A stretch of 64,000 bases of DNA, taken from positions 248,001 through 312,000 of the forward strand of contig NZ_BSFC01000011.1 in NCBI RefSeq assembly GCF_027922145.1. The letters run 5' to 3'. Positions 18,961-28,165 of the stretch are shown piece after piece (within the stretch, counting starts at the first letter, position 1; every line of letters starts with the position of its first letter). Under the pieces are notes generated by a model. That model searched no databases. It saw only the letters and a program-made list of their open reading frames with translations, and was not told where the DNA came from. The translations under genes were made by a program, and so were the position numbers. Source of the DNA: Novosphingobium resinovorum (lineage in GTDB: Bacteria; Pseudomonadota; Alphaproteobacteria; Sphingomonadales; Sphingomonadaceae).

Positions 18961-20022
18961 TTACATACTGGTCTGTGCCATGATCAGCGTAAAAAACACG
19001 CCGAGCGCCATGGCGGCAAAGACCAACAGCACAGCCGTTCGCCACAGGCCGCCGAACCGCCCGACACCGTAAGCCCCGCGCAGCTGGCGATACATGTGCA
19101 GCGGCGGGGTCAGAATCAGCAGGGCAATCAGACCACCTGCTCCCACGGTGCTGGCGATCATCCCCACGATCGCCAGAAGCGTCATGAAGCACAACGAATA
19201 CGTCACGAAAACCGTGTGGTCGTAAAGATGGAAGCGCCGGCTGAACGGAAACAGCAGCCACAGGAACGGCACCGAGATCGGAATCAGCGCCCAACTGTAC
19301 TTATAGGCGTAAGTCTGAAGCTTGTAGCTCGCCAGATCGGGGTTGGAGCGGAACTTCTTTATCGCTTTATCGAGCGCCGGAATGTCACTGACCTTGCGGG
19401 CGGGATCCACTTTCAGGTCCACATTCTCGGCTTTCAAATCGCGTAAAGTGTCGAGCGCCGCGTGTCTTCCTTCCAGTTGCGATTCGAAGCTCTCGATCGG
19501 CTGGCCTTTCGCGATCGCCGCCTTGCGCGTGCCCTCGATCCCGGCGATCTCGCCTTCGAGCCGCTTTATGTTGGCTTCGAGGCCCTGCGAATTCCCGGTT
19601 TGCGTGGCAGGTTCCTCGTGGCCCTCGGTCGCGTGGAACACCGCGAACATCAGAAAGACGCAGAACAGGAACAGCGCGATCGGTGACACGTAGCTGGCGC
19701 GGCGACCATCGACGTATTCGCGCGTCAGGCGTCCCGGTCGCCACGCCAATAGTGGCACGGTACGCCAGATCTTGCCCTCGAAATGGAACACGCCGTGCAG
19801 CAGGTCGTGGAAGAAAGCGCCGAGACTACGGTGAACGTGCGCCGCCTGCCCGCAAGCATGGCAATGCGACCCGGCGAGATGCGTCCCGCAGTTAAGGCAA
19901 TCCGCCTCGTGGGTATGCCCATCATGCCTTTCGGCGCGCCCTGCGTGATATTCCGGCTCGATCGCCCCCGCCAGGGCGGCACCCTGCCCAAGCTCCGCCA
20001 GTCCTTCGCTGATCCCGCTCAT
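18961..20022 (-). CDS. DUF3667 membrane protein with N-terminal zinc ribbon
   Basis: A 353-residue protein. Residues 42-57 hold a zinc ribbon (CLNCG ... CHACG), then the DUF3667 signature FFHDLLHGVFHFEGKIWRT and RRASYVSPI. About five hydrophobic helices are predicted: one near residue 120 and four in the last 120 residues. Between them is a charged coiled-coil segment (residues 145-200). Function of the family is unknown; the topology suggests an inner-membrane protein with a cytosolic ribbon. Confidence 0.88.
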   Translation of the reverse strand: MSGISEGLAELGQGAALAGAIEPEYHAGRAERHDGHTHEADCLNCGTHLAGSHCHACGQAAHVHRSLGAFFHDLLHGVFHFEGKIWRTVPLLAWRPGRLTREYVDGRRASYVSPIALFLFCVFLMFAVFHATEGHEEPATQTGNSQGLEANIKRLEGEIAGIEGTRKAAIAKGQPIESFESQLEGRHAALDTLRDLKAENVDLKVDPARKVSDIPALDKAIKKFRSNPDLASYKLQTYAYKYSWALIPISVPFLWLLFPFSRRFHLYDHTVFVTYSLCFMTLLAIVGMIASTVGAGGLIALLILTPPLHMYRQLRGAYGVGRFGGLWRTAVLLVFAAMALGVFFTLIMAQTSM

Positions 20023-20094
20023 GTTCGCCCCCGTTCAACGGAAACGAAACCTATGCCGGGATCGCAATTCGCGCAATGCGGCCGCGCACGTGGC

Positions 20095-20943
20095 TCAGCA
20101 CCTCTGACCCAGCTTTTTCTCAATCGCCGCCCAGAGCCTCCCGAATGCCTGAGCCGCAGTACTTTGCGGAGCCAGTACTCCGACCGGCTGGCGCTGAACG
20201 GCGCATTGTTCGACAACGCTGGCGTAAGGAATTGCCGGCCAGTTCGGGTTCGTCTCATGCGCCTGCTTGTGCAGCGCCCGGCGCATGTCGAGCATGGAGA
20301 GCACCGGCAGGATAGGCGGGTGCCGCTTGGTGTTCCCAGCAATCTCGCGCACGACGAGATCGAACGCACGCGACGAAAGTGGAGATGGTGGCAGCGGCAC
20401 GATTACGAGATCCGCAGCGCGCACGACCTGCGCCGACAACTCGTTCATGACAGGCGGACAGTCGAGAATGATTCGGGGGTAGTCGGCCGAAAGCTCTTCT
20501 GTCAGTTTTGCCAGCCGTTTGCGCTTGCCGATCTTCACCAGTTGCGCATCGAGCGCACGGATCGATTCATCGGCGGGAAGCACGTCCAGCCGCTCGAACG
20601 CTGTCGGCTGGATCAGCCGGGTTGCGGGTCTTTCTCGCGCAAAAACCTCTTCAGCAAGCCGCGTTTCCTGCGGTTCAAGACCATAGAGAAACGCCGAGCC
20701 GCCTGCCGCGTCGAGGTCCCACAGCAAAGTACGGTGGCAGCTCTGCACCGCCGAAGACCATGCGAGATTGGCCGAGAAGGTCGTCTTCCCTACCCCGCCC
20801 TTGACGCTGTAAATGGCTATCGTAGCGCCCCTGCACTCGACAGCTGATCCCGAGGGGAGCTCGGACGCAACGAGGGGACCGGCCCTCTTGGGCGGTCCCC
20901 CGGTCAATCCGATAATACGAGGCAGTTTCGATTTTCCGGGCAC
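20095..20943 (-). CDS. ParA/MinD-like ATPase (orphan)
   Basis: A 282-residue ParA-family ATPase. The deviant Walker A motif is YSVKGGVGKTTFSANLAW near residue 45, followed by LLWDLDAAGG (Walker A') and IILDCPPVMNE (Walker B region). About 40 residues precede the ATPase fold. No ParB gene or parS-like site is nearby, so it is not the chromosome partition locus; relatives position other cargo such as chemosensory or polar complexes. The start is a GTG with a weak ribosome site and could be later. Lies 44 bases downstream of rpoZ on the same strand. Confidence 0.85.
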   Translation of the reverse strand: MPGKSKLPRIIGLTGGPPKRAGPLVASELPSGSAVECRGATIAIYSVKGGVGKTTFSANLAWSSAVQSCHRTLLWDLDAAGGSAFLYGLEPQETRLAEEVFARERPATRLIQPTAFERLDVLPADESIRALDAQLVKIGKRKRLAKLTEELSADYPRIILDCPPVMNELSAQVVRAADLVIVPLPPSPLSSRAFDLVVREIAGNTKRHPPILPVLSMLDMRRALHKQAHETNPNWPAIPYASVVEQCAVQRQPVGVLAPQSTAAQAFGRLWAAIEKKLGQRC

Positions 20944-20987
20944 GCCCGTATCGTTGCCTGCAGCAGGGCTGCAGTCAACGGTTACGA

Positions 20988-21332
20988 TCAGCCGTCGTAA
21001 TCGCCGCCCAGCGAAGTGTTGCGGGTCGGGGCCGACGCGGTGATGCGCAGGGCCTCGGCCGACTGGCTGAGCGAGCCCACATCGTCCATCTCGTCGTCGT
21101 CGTCGGGCAGGACGCGCTGCATCGAGGTGACCAGCGTTTCCTTGAGGTTCTTGGGAACCACGGTTTCCTCGGCGATTTCGCGCAGTGCGACGACCGGGTT
21201 CTTGTCGCGATCGCGATCGATGGTCAGTTCCGCGCCGCCCGAAATCTCACGCGCACGCTGCGCGGCGAGAAGGACGAGGTCGAAGCGGTTGGGGATCTTG
21301 TCGACGCAATCTTCGACAGTAACGCGCGCCAT
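20988..21332 (-). CDS. rpoZ: RNA polymerase omega subunit
   Basis: A 114-residue omega subunit that helps assemble RNA polymerase by binding beta-prime. The conserved N-terminal part [20 protein letters not shown] and RAREISGGA is present; the C-terminal part is acidic ([10 protein letters not shown]) and variable, as in alphaproteobacteria. ATG 21332 fits the family and has a GGGAG site 5 bases upstream; a GTG at 21338 is a less likely alternative. Confidence 0.95.
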   Translation of the reverse strand: MARVTVEDCVDKIPNRFDLVLLAAQRAREISGGAELTIDRDRDKNPVVALREIAEETVVPKNLKETLVTSMQRVLPDDDDEMDDVGSLSQSAEALRITASAPTRNTSLGGDYDG

Positions 21333-21460
21333 GGGCACTCCCGGTAAAGAATCTGTGGGATCGGAAAGGCTGGCAGTTAGGGCCAGAGGCGGGGAAAGTC
21401 AAGGAAATGGGGCGCCTCATCCGCGACCGGCAGGCTACCTTGAGGTGAGTGTCATCGGCA

Positions 21461-21561
21461 GGGGCTTCGACAGGCTCAGCCTGACCCTTCGACTAGCTCA
21501 GGGTGAGCGGGGTTGAAAGCAGGTCTTCAAATTCCGCTCAGGCTGAGCCTGTCGAAGCCCC
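21461..21561. repeat. Dispersed repeat family A, inverted pair
   Basis: Outer arms ggggcttcgacaggctcagc and its inverse, with an extra internal copy (cccttcgactagctcagggt). Sits between the phosphotransferase end and rpoZ start. Confidence 0.88.
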
Positions 21562-21572
21562 ATCGCCAGACG

Positions 21573-22646
21573 CTACGCCCGCGTGAAGCTCAGCGCCAGC
21601 CTCGCCAGTTCGGGGAAGGCCTCGGCCCGCTCTTTCGCCTGCGCGTTGGAGGCCGTGCCGCGGATTACCCGGCCTTTGATGCCGTGGAAGATCGCGGCGA
21701 GGCGGAAGAAGTTGAACGCCATGTAGTAGCGATAGTCCGGCAGCCCCTCGCGCCCGGTGCGGCGGCAATAGGCGGCGACGTAGTCTTCCTCGCTCGGGAT
21801 GCCCAATGCGGCGATGTCCGCACCGCCCAGTCCCGCCACGATGTGCGGCGGCATGTGGTACATCATCGCGTTGTAGGCGAAATCCGCCAGCGGATGCCCC
21901 AGCGTAGACAGTTCCCAGTCCAGCACCGCCAAAACGCGCGGCTCGGTGGAGTGGAAGATCATATTGTCGATGCGGAAGTCGCCGTGGATCACGCTGGAGG
22001 CGCCATCGTCCGCCGGCATGTTCGCTTCCAGCCAGGCGATCACCGCGTCCATGTCCGCGTCGCGGCCGGCGGCCTCGTCCTCGAAATACTGCTTCGACCA
22101 GCGGCCGACCTGACGGGCGAAGTAATTGCCCGGCCTGCCGTAATCGCCCAGTCCAATGGCGTCCGGATCGTAGGAATGGAGTTGCGCCATCGTCGCGTTC
22201 ATCGCATCGAAAAGCGCGGCGCGCTCCGCGTTCGAAACGCCGGGGACGGTCGCATCCCAGAAGATGCGGCCTTCCACCATTTCCATGACGTAGAACCAGG
22301 TGCCGATGACGCCATCGTCTTCGCACAGGCCATAGACCTTTGCCACCGGGAAGCCCGCACCGTGGAGCGCGGAAAGCACCTTGGCCTCGCGCTCCACCGC
22401 GTGGGCGCCCTTGAGCAGTTGCCCCGGCGGCTTGCGCCGCAGGACGTAGCTGCGCGAAGGCGTCACCAGCTTGTAGGTGGGGTTGGACTGCCCGCCCTTG
22501 AACTGCTCGACGCTCAGCGGACCGGCGAAGCCCTCGACATTGGCTTCCAGCCATGCGGTCAGCGCCGCCTCGTCGAAGGCATAGCCTTCGCGCACGGCGG
22601 TGGTGCCGGAATTCGCGCCCGTAATGTCGGAGGCATTCTCGCTCAT
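21573..22646 (-). CDS. APH-family phosphotransferase (ACAD10-type)
   Basis: A 357-residue aminoglycoside-phosphotransferase/choline-kinase fold protein. The nucleotide loop is FKGGQSNPTYKL, catalytic loop VIHGDFRIDNMIFH and metal-binding LAVLDWELSTLGHP. This branch is commonly found next to acyl-CoA dehydrogenases, and the human counterpart domain is fused to ACAD10/11, where it phosphorylates 4-hydroxyacyl-CoAs before dehydration. That role is plausible here. The ATG at 22646 overlaps the stop of the acyl-CoA dehydrogenase (ATGA); it is the last gene of that operon. Confidence 0.87.
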   Translation of the reverse strand: MSENASDITGANSGTTAVREGYAFDEAALTAWLEANVEGFAGPLSVEQFKGGQSNPTYKLVTPSRSYVLRRKPPGQLLKGAHAVEREAKVLSALHGAGFPVAKVYGLCEDDGVIGTWFYVMEMVEGRIFWDATVPGVSNAERAALFDAMNATMAQLHSYDPDAIGLGDYGRPGNYFARQVGRWSKQYFEDEAAGRDADMDAVIAWLEANMPADDGASSVIHGDFRIDNMIFHSTEPRVLAVLDWELSTLGHPLADFAYNAMMYHMPPHIVAGLGGADIAALGIPSEEDYVAAYCRRTGREGLPDYRYYMAFNFFRLAAIFHGIKGRVIRGTASNAQAKERAEAFPELARLALSFTRA

Positions 22647-23842
22647 GCGGGCTGCGCTTCCTGCGCCTTGCGCCAGTCGCGACGGATCTTCTTGGCGAGG
22701 CTCCACTTGTGGACTTCGGTGGGGCCGTCATAGATGCGGAACGCACGAACTTCGCGGAACACCTGCTCGACGATGGTGCGTTCGGTAACGCCCGTGCCGC
22801 CCATCACCTGCACGCAGTTGTCGGCGATCTTCATCAGTGCTTCGGACACCGAAACCTTCGCCATCGAGCTCTCCACTGTGCCGAGCGAGCCGGTGTCGAG
22901 CACCGAGGCGCACCAGTCGATCATCAGTTCGGACTGCTTGATGAGGATTTCGTTCTCCGCCAGCATGAAGCCGACGCCTTCGTGCTCGATCAGCTGCTTG
23001 CCGAACGCCATACGGCGGCAGGCATAGTCGCTGGCGATCTCGTGCGCGCGGATGCAGCAGCCCAGCCAGCGCATGCAATGCGAGAGGCGCGCCGGGGACA
23101 GGCGGATCTGGGCATACTTGAAGCCCTCGCCCGGGTCGCCCAGCATGTGTTCGGCCGGCACGCGCAGGTTGTCGATCGTCAGGGTGGCGTGGCCACCCGG
23201 CATCGAGCTGTCAATGGTGTTCGGCACCTCGTCGATGCGGATGGCATCGTCGGGCAGGTCCACCAGGAACATGCAGGCGCCGCCCTTGGTGTCTTCCTCC
23301 GCCGAAGCCGCCATGACGATGCCCACCATCGCGCCCTGCGCGCCGGTGATGAAGGTCTTGCGGCCGTTGATGACCCAGTGGTTGCCATCCTTGTGGCAGG
23401 TGGTCTTCATCATCGACGGATCGGAACCGGCGCCGCCCCATTCGGCCGGCTCGGTCATGAAGAAGGCGGAGCGGCCCTTGCCCTCGACCAGCGGCTTGAG
23501 GAAGCGCTCCTTCAGTTCGGGCGAGCCAACGTGGCCGATGAGGTACATGTTGCCCTCGTCGGGCGCCATGGTGTTGCAGGCCAGCGGGCCCAGCGGCGAC
23601 AGGCCCGACTTGATGAGCACAACCGCCGTCTCGCGCTGGTTGAGGTGCGATCCGTCGGCGCGGATGTGCGGGGTGAGCACGCCGGCCTCGCGGGCCAGAC
23701 CGCGCAGTTCCATCAGCAGTTCGTCGGTCGGCGCGCCGTGGTGATCGCGGCGCGGGTCCTTCTCGTAGGGCGCGACCTTTTCGCGGACGAAAGCCTCGAC
23801 CTTGTCGGCCATGTCGAGGGCGTATTGGGAAATCTCGCTCAT
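22643..23842 (-). CDS. Acyl-CoA dehydrogenase
   Basis: A 399-residue FAD-dependent acyl-CoA dehydrogenase that introduces a 2,3 double bond into an acyl-CoA, passing electrons to ETF. Visible motifs: FFMTEPAEWGGAGSDPS, GHWVINGRKTFITGA-like segment, RMAFGKQLIEHEGV and VMGGTGVTERTIVEQVFREVRAFRIYDGPTE in pieces. Belongs to the ACAD10/11-like branch. Start ATG 23842 overlaps the stop of the VOC gene (TAATG) and its stop overlaps the phosphotransferase start, so the three are translationally coupled. Confidence 0.93.
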   Translation of the reverse strand: MSEISQYALDMADKVEAFVREKVAPYEKDPRRDHHGAPTDELLMELRGLAREAGVLTPHIRADGSHLNQRETAVVLIKSGLSPLGPLACNTMAPDEGNMYLIGHVGSPELKERFLKPLVEGKGRSAFFMTEPAEWGGAGSDPSMMKTTCHKDGNHWVINGRKTFITGAQGAMVGIVMAASAEEDTKGGACMFLVDLPDDAIRIDEVPNTIDSSMPGGHATLTIDNLRVPAEHMLGDPGEGFKYAQIRLSPARLSHCMRWLGCCIRAHEIASDYACRRMAFGKQLIEHEGVGFMLAENEILIKQSELMIDWCASVLDTGSLGTVESSMAKVSVSEALMKIADNCVQVMGGTGVTERTIVEQVFREVRAFRIYDGPTEVHKWSLAKKIRRDWRKAQEAQPA

Positions 23843-24402
23843 TATTGCAGCACCCGGATCGGATCGGAGCCATCCCAGTCGCGGGCGGCATCCTTCATCA
23901 TCTGAAACAGACCTTCGGTGCCGGTAAGCGGCTGAAGGTATTCGATTACGTGGCCGGGGCCCTGACCGGGATCGACATAGATCACCTCGCCATCGGCGCC
24001 GACCTTGCCCTCCACGATCACCTCGGCGCCGGCTTCGGCGCAGGCCTTGCGGGCTTCGGCGATCGATTCAACGAAGACGCAGACGTGGTGCAGGCTATCG
24101 CGCACCGCATACTCGCCCGAATAGAGCGAGGGGGCATCGGAATCGGTCTTGATAAGCTCGATCTGGATGTCCCCCCAGTAGCCGATGGCCATGGTGAACG
24201 TGGCGTCGGTGGGCTGGCCCTTGTACTTCATGTCGTCGAGCCGCACGTCGTTGAGGACGAAGAACGGGCCGACGCCGACCGTTTCGATCCAGTATTTCAT
24301 GGTCGCATCGAAATCGGTCGGGAAATAGGCGAGTTGGATCACGTCGCCCAGCCGCTTGAGCGGGCCGGGCTTCACGACGGTTTGGGTGGCCTCTCCGGTC
24401 AT
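23842..24402 (-). CDS. VOC-family (glyoxalase fold) protein
   Basis: A 186-residue vicinal-oxygen-chelate protein. Possible metal ligands are His and Glu in LHHVCVFVE and GHVIEYLQP, plus IQIELIK. Relatives include methylmalonyl-CoA epimerase, dioxygenases and isomerases; the substrate is not evident. The start at 24402 has an AGGGA site 7 bases upstream and excludes an extension into repeat C. First gene of the set with the acyl-CoA dehydrogenase and phosphotransferase. Confidence 0.85.
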   Translation of the reverse strand: MTGEATQTVVKPGPLKRLGDVIQLAYFPTDFDATMKYWIETVGVGPFFVLNDVRLDDMKYKGQPTDATFTMAIGYWGDIQIELIKTDSDAPSLYSGEYAVRDSLHHVCVFVESIAEARKACAEAGAEVIVEGKVGADGEVIYVDPGQGPGHVIEYLQPLTGTEGLFQMMKDAARDWDGSDPIRVLQ

Positions 24403-24422
24403 TTTCTGTCCCTTCAAAACTT

Positions 24423-24509
24423 CGTCATCCCCGCGAAGGCGGGGACCCAACTGATGACGGTGCAACCTGCACCCTCAGGAGATGGGTTCCCGCCTTCGCG
24501 GGAATGACG
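24423..24509. repeat. Dispersed repeat family C
   Basis: Inverted ends cgtcatccccgcgaaggcgg and gcgggaatgacg with ggacccaactgatgac and gatgggttcccgcc inside. A second copy at 48149-48235 shares both arms. Confidence 0.88.
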
Positions 24510-24522
24510 GGGAAGTGTGCAA

Positions 24523-25980
24523 TCACGCGCCGAACAGGCCCTCGGGCGCCTCGATCAGACCCTTGAGCGTCTGCAGGAACTGCGCGCCCGCAGCGCCATC
24601 GATGGCCCGGTGGTCGACCGAGAGAGTGAAGGAAATGCGCGTTTCGAACGCCACGTCGCCGTCATCCGTCTCCACCGGCTGGCGCAGCGCCGCGCCGACG
24701 GCGAGGATCGCGCCCTGCGGCGGGTTGATGATCGCATCGAAGTTCTCGATCCCGAACATGCCGAGGTTGGAGACGGAGAAGGTGCCGCCGTCCATATCGT
24801 CCATGCTGAGCTTGCCGGCCTGCGCCTTGTCGATCAGGCGGCGGGTTTCCACCGCGATCTGGTCGATCCGCATCAGATTGGCCTGACGCACCACCGGGGT
24901 GACGAGGCCCTTGGGGCTGGCGACCGCGATCGAAACGTCGGCGTGCGGGAAGCGGTGAATTTCTTGACCGTGCACCTGCAGGTTGACGTCCGGGTGCTTC
25001 GCCAGCGCCATGGCCGAAGCCTTGACGATCCAGTCGTTCACCGAAGCCTTGCTGCCCAGCACGACGTTCGCGGTCTTGCGCATCGCGATCAGCGCATCGG
25101 CGCTGGCCGACATGCGCAGATAGAAGTGCGGAAGCTCCTGCTTCGCCTGGGTGAGCCGCTGAGCGACGACCTTGCGGACGCGGTCGAAAGGCACGACTTC
25201 GGGGCGGTTCTCACCGGCCACGAATTCAGGCGTGCCGATGCCGCCGGCCGACGCCTTCGGCGCAGGCACGAGCGCCAGCACATCGGCCTTGGAGATACGG
25301 CCGCGCGGTCCGGTGCCGGTCAGGCCCTGCAGCGAGAGGCCGTGCAGCGCGGCGATACGGCGGGCGAGCGGCGAGGCGAGGACCTTGAGGTCGTCCGCCT
25401 CGACGGGAACCGTGCCCTTGAGCGAGGGAGCACCCTCGCCGCGCAGCGCCTTCACCACGTCCTGATGGGTGATGCGACCGCCACGGCCCGAACCCTCGAT
25501 ACCGGCGATATCGACGCCCTCTTCTTCCGCGAGGCGCAGGGCCTCGGGGCTGATCGGGCGGTTGGTGTCGATCTTGATGCGCTGCTTTTCAGGAGCCGGC
25601 GCAGCAGCGGCAGCCGGAGCGGACTCCTGGGTCTTGGTCTTCTCGGCGCCCCCCTTACCTGCACCTTGGGCGATGCCGCCCTCGGCCGGCTTGAAATCGG
25701 CCACGAAGGCATCGATCTCGGCGTCCGAGTGCGAACCCTCGTCGAACACCGCCAGCAGCGCGCCGACGGGTTCCTCGCCCGCGCCGCCGCCCACGATGAT
25801 GCGGCGGACGGTGGCTTCGTATTCGGCCTCGACCTCGTTGGTGATCTTGGCGGTTTCGATCAGGCACAGCGTCTGGCCGCGCTTGAAGGTTTCACCCTCC
25901 TTCACCATCCATTCGGCGATCGTGCCTTCGGTCATTTCGATGCCCCACTTGGGCATCGTGAATGCGCGGATGCGACTCAT
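24523..25980 (-). CDS. 2-oxoacid dehydrogenase E2 (dihydrolipoyl acyltransferase) with two subunit-binding domains
   Basis: A 485-residue E2 core protein. An N-terminal lipoyl domain carries Lys45 (LIETAKITNE), then an Ala/Pro linker, a subunit-binding domain at ~143-178 (ISPEALRLAEEEGVDIAGI...GRITHQDV), a second at ~201-236 (ASPLARRIAALHG...GRISKADV), and the catalytic domain ending SVDHRAIDGAAGAQFL (His base). Most E2s have one such binding domain; two in tandem is unusual. It moves the acyl group from E1 to CoA. Third gene after E1alpha and E1beta; no E3 gene is nearby. Confidence 0.92.
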   Translation of the reverse strand: MSRIRAFTMPKWGIEMTEGTIAEWMVKEGETFKRGQTLCLIETAKITNEVEAEYEATVRRIIVGGGAGEEPVGALLAVFDEGSHSDAEIDAFVADFKPAEGGIAQGAGKGGAEKTKTQESAPAAAAAPAPEKQRIKIDTNRPISPEALRLAEEEGVDIAGIEGSGRGGRITHQDVVKALRGEGAPSLKGTVPVEADDLKVLASPLARRIAALHGLSLQGLTGTGPRGRISKADVLALVPAPKASAGGIGTPEFVAGENRPEVVPFDRVRKVVAQRLTQAKQELPHFYLRMSASADALIAMRKTANVVLGSKASVNDWIVKASAMALAKHPDVNLQVHGQEIHRFPHADVSIAVASPKGLVTPVVRQANLMRIDQIAVETRRLIDKAQAGKLSMDDMDGGTFSVSNLGMFGIENFDAIINPPQGAILAVGAALRQPVETDDGDVAFETRISFTLSVDHRAIDGAAGAQFLQTLKGLIEAPEGLFGA

Positions 25981-25993
25981 GTCAGCGCTCCCC

Positions 25994-27007
25994 TCAACGG
26001 TATTCGAGCGTCTTGCGCACGGCAGCGGCGACCTTGGCCGGGCTCGGCAGGTAGGCGCTTTCCAGTTCGCGGGCGAACGGGACCGGCGTGTGCGGCGGGG
26101 TCACCATCTCGATCGGCGCCTTGAGGCTGGCGAAAGCCTTCTGGGCGACGAGCGCGGAGATGTCGGTGGCCAGCGAGCAGCGCGGCGGGGCCTCGTCCAC
26201 CACGACCAAACGACCGGTCACTTCGACCGAATCGAGGATCGCTTCCTCGTCCAGCGGCGAGGTGGTGCGAAGGTCGATCACGTCGCAGCCGATGCCGTCC
26301 TGCGCCAGATCGTCCGCAGCCGTCTCGGCGTAGCGCACCATCATGCCGCTGGCGACGATGGTCACGTCCTGCCCAGCACGGGCAAGGCGGGCGTGGCCGA
26401 AGGGGATGCAGAAATCCGGATCCTCGTTCACTTCGCCGCTCATCGCGTAGAGGAACTTGTGTTCGAGGAACACGACCGGATCGTCATCGCGGATCGCCTG
26501 ACGCAGCAGGCCGCAGGCGTCTTCCGGGGTGGTCGGCATGACCACCTTGATGCCGGGCATGTTGGTGACGAACTGGCTGATCATCTGGCTGTGCTGCGCG
26601 GCGGCGTTGTAGCCCGCGCCCACCGGCATGCGGATCACCGCCGGGCAGACCGACTTGCCGCCGAACATGTAGCGGAACTTGGCGATCTGGTTCCAGAGCT
26701 GGTCCATGCACACGCCGATGAAGTCGGCGAACATGATCTCTGCCACCGGGCGCTTGCCGGCGAGGGCCAGACCGCCCGCCGCGCCCATGATGGCGCTTTC
26801 GCTGATCGGGGTGTCGATCACGCGGTTGGGACCGAAGGCGTCGTAGAAGCCGGTCGAGGTGGACCAGATGCCGCCGATCGCCTCGGGGCCGCCGGCCGTG
26901 CCGTTGCCACCGACGACGTCCTCGCCCAGCACGACGACGCGCTCGTCACGCTGCATTTCCTGGAAGATCGTGTTGCGGATGGCATCGCGATACATCATTT
27001 TTGCCAT
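25994..27007 (-). CDS. 2-oxoacid dehydrogenase E1 beta subunit
   Basis: A 337-residue transketolase-like beta subunit. Motifs: VVVLGEDVVGGNG near residue 25, DTPISESAIMGAAGGLA near residue 65, GGKSVCPAVIRMPVGAG, and the C-terminal DLRTTSPLDEEAILDSV. With E1alpha it forms the thiamine-diphosphate enzyme that decarboxylates a 2-oxoacid (acetoin-, pyruvate- or branched-chain-type). It is 17 bases from E1alpha and 13 from E2, a tight operon. Confidence 0.93.
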   Translation of the reverse strand: MAKMMYRDAIRNTIFQEMQRDERVVVLGEDVVGGNGTAGGPEAIGGIWSTSTGFYDAFGPNRVIDTPISESAIMGAAGGLALAGKRPVAEIMFADFIGVCMDQLWNQIAKFRYMFGGKSVCPAVIRMPVGAGYNAAAQHSQMISQFVTNMPGIKVVMPTTPEDACGLLRQAIRDDDPVVFLEHKFLYAMSGEVNEDPDFCIPFGHARLARAGQDVTIVASGMMVRYAETAADDLAQDGIGCDVIDLRTTSPLDEEAILDSVEVTGRLVVVDEAPPRCSLATDISALVAQKAFASLKAPIEMVTPPHTPVPFARELESAYLPSPAKVAAAVRKTLEYR

Positions 27008-27024
27008 GGGTCTCGCTCCTGCCG

Positions 27025-28014
27025 TCAGTAGCTGATGTAGACGTTTTCAAGGACGTTCTCGGGCTGCGGGCGCGGTGCGGCGCGCGAAGCCTGGACGGCA
27101 TCCTCGATGGCCTTGAGGGATTCGGTGTCGATCGTGTCGAGATCCACGTCTTCCAGCAGCTTGGCGCCGGTGACGCTGGCGCGGAAGATCTTGAGGCAGT
27201 CCCGTTCGGCGCGCAGGCGATCGAGTTCGCCATCGCCGCGATAGCGCTGCGGATCGCCTTCGAAGTGGCCGAAGAAACGCTCGGTATCGAATTCCACGGC
27301 GGCCGGGCCATTACCGGGGGTGCGGACATATTCCAGCACTTCGCGGAAGGTGTCGTAGACGGCGAAGAAGTCCGTGCCGTCGCCGCGCCACACCTTCATG
27401 CCGAACGCTTCGGCGCGGCTGGCGATGTCCCTGGTGGTACCGACCGCGTAATCGACGCCGGTGTGCTCGGAATAGTGATTGTTCTCGAAGACGAAGATCG
27501 CCGGGGCCTGGGTGACGACCGCGAGGTTCATCGCCTCGAACGTGGTGCCCTGGTTGCAGGCGCCGTCGCCCGAGAAGGCGATCGAGACGGCCAGCTTGCC
27601 GTTCTCGTCCGGACCGTCGATCTTGTTGGAGATCGCCGCGCCCACCGCGATCGGAGCGCCCGCGCCGACGATGCCGTTGGCGCCCAGCATGCCCTTGTCG
27701 ATGTCGGCGATGTGCATCGATCCGCCCTTGCCGTTGCAAAGGCCGTCCTGGCTGCCCCAGATTTCCTTCATCATGCCGTCAAGGTCGCAACCCTTGGCCA
27801 GACAGTGGCCATGGCCGCGGTGGGTCGAGACGATCTTGTCACGCTCGGTCAGGTGCTCGCACACACCGACGGCGACGGCTTCCTGGCCGCAGTAGAGGTG
27901 GGTGAAGCCCGCGATCTCGCCGGTCTGGATCTCCTCGTGGAGCCGTTCCTCGAATTCGCGGATCAGCTTCATCTGCCGATAGGCGCGGGTCAGCGCCTCG
28001 CGGTTCAGCTGCAT
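27025..28014 (-). CDS. 2-oxoacid/acetoin dehydrogenase E1 alpha subunit
   Basis: A 329-residue thiamine-diphosphate-binding alpha subunit. The ThDP motif GDG...NN is present as SGDGACNQGTTFEA ... FENNHYSEHT; other landmarks are GFTHLYCGQEAVAVG and STHRGHGHCLAKG near the start. Size and motifs fit the AcoA/PdhA type, where pyruvate, acetoin or another 2-oxoacid is the substrate. First of three genes; repeat B separates it from the acyl-CoA dehydrogenase upstream. Confidence 0.93.
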   Translation of the reverse strand: MQLNREALTRAYRQMKLIREFEERLHEEIQTGEIAGFTHLYCGQEAVAVGVCEHLTERDKIVSTHRGHGHCLAKGCDLDGMMKEIWGSQDGLCNGKGGSMHIADIDKGMLGANGIVGAGAPIAVGAAISNKIDGPDENGKLAVSIAFSGDGACNQGTTFEAMNLAVVTQAPAIFVFENNHYSEHTGVDYAVGTTRDIASRAEAFGMKVWRGDGTDFFAVYDTFREVLEYVRTPGNGPAAVEFDTERFFGHFEGDPQRYRGDGELDRLRAERDCLKIFRASVTGAKLLEDVDLDTIDTESLKAIEDAVQASRAAPRPQPENVLENVYISY

Positions 28015-28061
28015 CAGGGATTCCTCTCAGTTATGGTGTGGATTTCGGGACAACACCCGTT

Positions 28062-28145
28062 CGTCATTGCGAGCGCAGCGAAGCAATCCAGGGCGGAGCG
28101 ATGCTGCTCTGGATTGCCGCGGCCCCGCGAGCCTCGCAATGACGA
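28062..28145. repeat. Dispersed repeat family B
   Basis: Ends cgtcattgcgagcgcagcga and cgcaatgacga flank two inner inverted arms gaagcaatccag and ctggattgccgc. A second copy at 63123-63206 has the same arms. Confidence 0.9.
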
Positions 28146-28165
28146 GAAAGGGTGAGGCAGAATGG

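Noticed and set aside
24517..26124. Long plus-strand open frame opposite the E2 gene
   Set aside because: It is antisense to a well-recognised enzyme, has no family motif, and its length follows from high third-position GC on the opposite strand.
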